Assembly (NCBI RefSeq): GCF_019890635.1
Contig: NZ_JAIOAB010000041.1
Span: forward strand, 1 to 64,000
DNA: 64,000 bases
Reading direction: 5' to 3'
Source: Streptomyces sennicomposti
Lineage (GTDB): Bacteria; Actinomycetota; Actinomycetes; Streptomycetales; Streptomycetaceae
Made by a program: the position numbers and the translations under genes. This document shows, one piece after another, positions 61,127-64,000 of this stretch. The notes under the pieces were generated by a model. That model ran no database searches, was not told the origin of the DNA, and saw nothing but the letters and a program-made list of their open reading frames with translations. The first letter of the stretch is position 1. Every line of letters starts with the position of its first letter.

Positions 61127-62377
61127 TCATTCGCGGGGCGCCGTCGCCTGCCGGCCGCGCACCCCGGCCTGGCCCGGCAGCGACACACGCACCGGGCCGG
61201 GCACCGTGGAGCGCCACAGCGCCCGTCCCGCGCCCACGCACGCCGCCACCAGCAGGCCGTTGCGCAGGAACAGCAGGGCGACCCCGAGCCGGTCGCTCGC
61301 CACCACGTCCGCGAAGTACACCGGGAACTCCAGCACCGTCACCGCGGACGCGGCCAGCACCAGGGCGGCCGGCCACCGCATCGGGCTGTCCCGGAAGCAC
61401 AGGCAGACGGCCGCGAGCCCCACCAGCCACACCAGGTACTGCGGGCTGATCACCCGGCTGGTGGCCGTGAACAGCAGCACCGCCGTGAACGCCGCGTCCG
61501 CCGGCGTGTGCGGCGCCGCCCTGCGCGCCCGCAGCCACCACAGCAGCAGCCAGCCGAAGGCGGCCGCGGTCAGCACCAGCGCGGCGCGGCTCACCGCGCC
61601 GACGTACGGGCCGAGGAACTCCACCGAGCCGTAGTTCAGCAGCACCTGCCCCGACCAGCCGAAGTGCCGGGCCACATGGAAGACCAGCGCGCCGAGCGAC
61701 TCCACCTCCGTGCCCCGGTCGCGCTGGGCGGTCAGGAAGGACAGCGCACCGGGCAGCGCGAGCGCGAGCAGCGCCGCCGGGCCCGCCGCCGTCACCGCCG
61801 CCGAGGTCCACGCCCGGCGCCCGGCCGCGCCCCGCACCCCCACCAGCAGCAGCACCGGCCACACCTTCAGCAGCGCCCCCAGGCCCGCCAGCGCCCCCAG
61901 CACCCGGGGCCGCCGGGCGCCGGCGAGCAGCGCGGCCACCGCCACCGCGGTCACCATCACGTCGTAGCGGGCGTACAGCGTCGGACCGAGCACGGCCGCG
62001 CCCGCCGTCCACGCCCATGCCCCGCGCAGGGGCCGGCCCGGCGCCCGCCCGCCGTACAGCAGCAGGGCCAGCACCGTCAGATCGGCCACCAGGGCCAGGA
62101 CGAAGAAGGCGGTCGCGTAGCCGAGGAACGGCAGCGCTGCGGGGGAGACGACCGCCAGCGCCGCGCCCGGCGGATACTGCCAGGCCACGTCGGCCACCGG
62201 GAACGTGCCCTGGCGCAGCACCTCGTACCAGCCCCGGTAGATCACCGACACATCGCTGGTGACGTCCGGGCCCGGGAAGACCAGGACCCGCAGGACGAAC
62301 AGCAGCAGCAGCGCGCGGCTCGCGCCCCAGACCGCCAGCAGCGCGGCCAGGCGCCGCCCCGTGCCCGCCTCGTCCAC
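61127..62377 (-). CDS. GT87-family polyprenol-dependent mannosyltransferase
   Basis: 416 residues with about ten membrane helices. The first external loop holds the probable catalytic aspartate region GPDVTSDVSVIYRGWYEVL and AWQYPPGAAL, as in GT87/DUF2029 enzymes; PQYLVWLVGLA is a later signature. Mycobacterial relatives such as Rv2181 add alpha-1,2-mannose to lipomannan from polyprenyl-phosphomannose. The acceptor in Streptomyces is uncertain. It converges with the lipoprotein gene, only 9 bp apart. Confidence 0.86.
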   Translation of the reverse strand: MDEAGTGRRLAALLAVWGASRALLLLFVLRVLVFPGPDVTSDVSVIYRGWYEVLRQGTFPVADVAWQYPPGAALAVVSPAALPFLGYATAFFVLALVADLTVLALLLYGGRAPGRPLRGAWAWTAGAAVLGPTLYARYDVMVTAVAVAALLAGARRPRVLGALAGLGALLKVWPVLLLVGVRGAAGRRAWTSAAVTAAGPAALLALALPGALSFLTAQRDRGTEVESLGALVFHVARHFGWSGQVLLNYGSVEFLGPYVGAVSRAALVLTAAAFGWLLLWWLRARRAAPHTPADAAFTAVLLFTATSRVISPQYLVWLVGLAAVCLCFRDSPMRWPAALVLAASAVTVLEFPVYFADVVASDRLGVALLFLRNGLLVAACVGAGRALWRSTVPGPVRVSLPGQAGVRGRQATAPRE

Positions 62378-62466
62378 CCGCCACCCCGATCCCGCCGTCC
62401 GCGCGGCCTCGTTCCGTACCCGCCCGGCGCCCGCAGCGCCCCGGGCGCTCCCGTGGTCTCCCGGTC

Positions 62467-62530
62467 CATGGCCTCTTCCCGGCCCATGCTCTCCCGGCCC
62501 ATGGTCTCCCGGCCCATGGTCTCCCGGCTC
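62467..62530. repeat. 15-bp tandem repeat between GT87 and pimB' genes
   Basis: About four units of CTCCCGGCCCATGGT, each with a CCATGG palindrome; first and last are imperfect. Confidence 0.8.
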
Positions 62531-62617
62531 CCTGTGCGCGGGCCACGGGAGTACGCCCGCCCGGGGACCCGCGACCGCCCGATGCGGGCGCGGCGGGATC
62601 GGCTAGGGTCGGCGGCG

Positions 62618-63763
62618 ATGCGCAAGACCCTCGTCGTGACCAACGACTTCCCACCCCGCCCGGGCGGCATCCAGGCCTTCCTGCACAACATGGCGCTGCG
62701 CCTGGACCCCGACCGGCTCGTCGTCTACGCCTCCACCTGGAACCGCAGCGCGGAGGGCCGCCGGGCGACGGCCGCCTTCGACGCCGAGCAGCCCTTCACC
62801 GTCGTACGCGACCGTACGACGATGCTGCTGCCCACCCCGGACGCCACCCGGCGCGCCACCGGACTGCTGCGCGAGCACGGCTGCACGGCCGTCTGGTTCG
62901 GCGCCGCCGCCCCGCTCGGGCTGATGGCCCCCGCCCTCAGACGCGCGGGTGCCGAGCGGCTGGTGGCCACCACCCACGGCCACGAGGCCGGCTGGGCGCA
63001 ACTGCCCGGCGCGCGGCAACTGCTGCGCCGCATCGGGGAGTCCACGGACACCCTCACCTACCTCGGCGAGTACACCCGGTCCCGGATCGCCCGCGCGCTG
63101 ACGCCCGCCGCCGCCGCGCGGATGGCCCAACTGCCGCCCGGCGTGGACGAGAAGACCTTCCACCCGGGCTCGGGCGGCGCGCAGGTGCGGGCCCGGCTCG
63201 GGCTCAGCGACCGGCCGGTGGTCGTGTGCGTGTCCCGGCTGGTGCGGCGCAAGGGGCAGGACACCCTGATCCGGGCCCTGCCACGCATCCTGGCCGCCGA
63301 GCCGGACACGGTGCTGCTGATCGTGGGCGGCGGGCCGTACGAGAAGGATCTGCGCCGGCTGGCCGCCGAGACCGGGGTGGCCGCGTCCGTGCGCTTCACC
63401 GGCGCGGTGCCCTGGGCCGAACTGCCCGCCCACTACGGCGCCGGCGACGTCTTCGCCATGCCCTGCCGCACCCGGCGCGGCGGCCTGGACGTGGAGGGGC
63501 TCGGCATCGTCTACCTGGAGGCGTCGGCGACCGGACTGCCGGTCGTCGCCGGGGACTCCGGCGGCGCGCCCGACGCGGTGCTCGACGGCGAGACCGGCTG
63601 GGTGGTGCGCGGCGCCGCCCCCGAGGAGGCCGCCGACCGCATCGTCACCCTCCTCGGCGACGCGGAACTGCGCCGCCGCATGGGGGAGCGGGGCCGGGAG
63701 TGGGTCCTGGAGAAGTGGCGCTGGGACCTGCTCGCGGAACGGCTCAAGGAGCTTCTGGCGTAA
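62618..63763 (+). CDS. pimB: GT4 glycosyltransferase, PimB'-like mannosyltransferase
   Basis: 381 residues, GT-B fold. NDFPPRPGGIQAFLHNM binds acceptor, VVVCVSRLVRRKGQDTLIRALP opens the nucleotide-sugar domain, GGGPYEKDLRRLA and the EX7E motif VEGLGIVYLEASATGLPVVAGDSGG follow. It resembles PimB' (Rv2188c), which adds the second mannose to phosphatidylinositol monomannoside from GDP-mannose. A FadD15-like gene adjoins it, as in M. tuberculosis. The ATG lies 8 bases after TAGGGT, so the leader is nearly absent. Confidence 0.9.
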   Translation: MRKTLVVTNDFPPRPGGIQAFLHNMALRLDPDRLVVYASTWNRSAEGRRATAAFDAEQPFTVVRDRTTMLLPTPDATRRATGLLREHGCTAVWFGAAAPLGLMAPALRRAGAERLVATTHGHEAGWAQLPGARQLLRRIGESTDTLTYLGEYTRSRIARALTPAAAARMAQLPPGVDEKTFHPGSGGAQVRARLGLSDRPVVVCVSRLVRRKGQDTLIRALPRILAAEPDTVLLIVGGGPYEKDLRRLAAETGVAASVRFTGAVPWAELPAHYGAGDVFAMPCRTRRGGLDVEGLGIVYLEASATGLPVVAGDSGGAPDAVLDGETGWVVRGAAPEEAADRIVTLLGDAELRRRMGERGREWVLEKWRWDLLAERLKELLA

Positions 63764-63847
63764 GGGAGTCGGAGTCGGAGGCCCTGTCCGGTACGGCGAC
63801 GACGGCGGGACGCCCCTACGGTCCGTACGACCGGCACCGCACACGAC

Positions 63848-63880
63848 GGCGCGGCGCCCCCCCGAGGGAGACGCCGCGCC
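63848..63880. terminator. hairpin between convergent pimB' and fadD15-like genes
   Basis: GGCGCGGCG at 63848-63856 pairs with CGCCGCGCC at 63872-63880 around a 15-base loop; CACAC/GTGTG flanks extend it imperfectly. Confidence 0.7.
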
Positions 63881-63902
63881 ATAGGTGTGAGGTGCGGGCG
63901 GC

Positions 63903-64000
63903 CTACTTCGCGTAGAGCGCCTCGATCTCGCCGGCGTAGTCCTTCGCGACCACGTTCCGCTTCAGCTTCAGCGACGGGGTCAGATGGCCGGACTCCTCGG
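63903..64000 (-). CDS. long-chain acyl-CoA synthetase, FadD15-like (C-terminal end only)
   Basis: Only the last about 32 codons lie in the window. They read ESGHLTPSLKLKRNVVAKDY...EALYAK and stop with TAG. The LTPSLKLKRNVV block with its catalytic lysine is the C-terminal signature of AMP-binding acyl-CoA synthetases of the FadD15 type. Its position next to pimB' agrees. Confidence 0.8.
   Translation of the reverse strand, partial: EESGHLTPSLKLKRNVVAKDYAGEIEALYAK

Overview
The window is high-GC actinobacterial chromosome (roughly 70% GC or more by eye, GTG/TTG starts, A/T-poor third codon positions). Its gene content and order point to Streptomyces. The block resembles the conserved Streptomyces core segment running from sucB-lpdA-pepA through the cytochrome bcc-aa3 genes to the NlpC/P60 and PimB' genes. 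Parts of it also match the Mycobacterium tuberculosis Rv2187-Rv2202 neighbourhood (fadD15, pimB', NlpC/P60, qcrCAB, ctaE, ctaC, adoK), from memory of that region.

Layout. 1-13 kb: start of sucB (partial), lpdA, pepA, a GH114-type lipoprotein, an RDD membrane protein, and the late cobalamin genes cobS, cobT and a metallo-beta-lactamase-like/CobU fusion, with a zinc-ribbon methyltransferase between. 13-20 kb: an HtrA-type lipoprotein protease, a second methyltransferase overlapping a DUF3043 gene, pspA-pspAA, and a NarL-type two-component pair. 20-29 kb: an RND exporter, nadA, an ErpA/HesB protein, a one-TM protein and a PfkB kinase that is probably adenosine kinase. 29-41 kb: a cysteine desulfurase-TusA fusion, ctaCDF, an L,D-transpeptidase, a receiver-like protein, ctaE-qcrCAB and trpD. 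41-44 kb: a SAM-IV riboswitch with a possible tiny uORF ahead of a class V aminotransferase, then a stand-alone Lrp ligand-binding domain.

43.9-54.4 kb looks like an accessory island: a diterpenoid biosynthetic cluster. Its centre is a cotB1-cotB2-cotB3-cotB4-like set (GGPP synthase, cyclooctat-9-en-7-ol synthase-like cyclase, two P450s), which makes the 5-8-5 fusicoccane cyclooctatin in the known system. Here it carries two additional P450s, an acyl-CoA dehydrogenase and a PapA5/condensation-type acyltransferase. This suggests a more oxidised and acylated cyclooctatin relative, and it is the strongest candidate for an undescribed system in the window. 54.6-64 kb returns to core genes: rhomboid protease, a zinc-ribbon protein, a YacP-like NYN protein, two tandem NlpC/P60 endopeptidases, a gluzincin-like lipoprotein, a GT87 polyprenol mannosyltransferase, PimB' and the 3' end of a FadD15-type acyl-CoA synthetase.

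A recurring non-coding theme is minisatellite-like GC-rich intergenic DNA (8.1-8.8, 11.2-11.5, 13.06-13.26, 14.5-14.66 and 28.4-29.2 kb). At three loci the repeat unit includes the stop codon of the adjacent gene. Strong hairpin terminators follow many genes. No tRNA, rRNA, insertion sequence or CRISPR array was seen.
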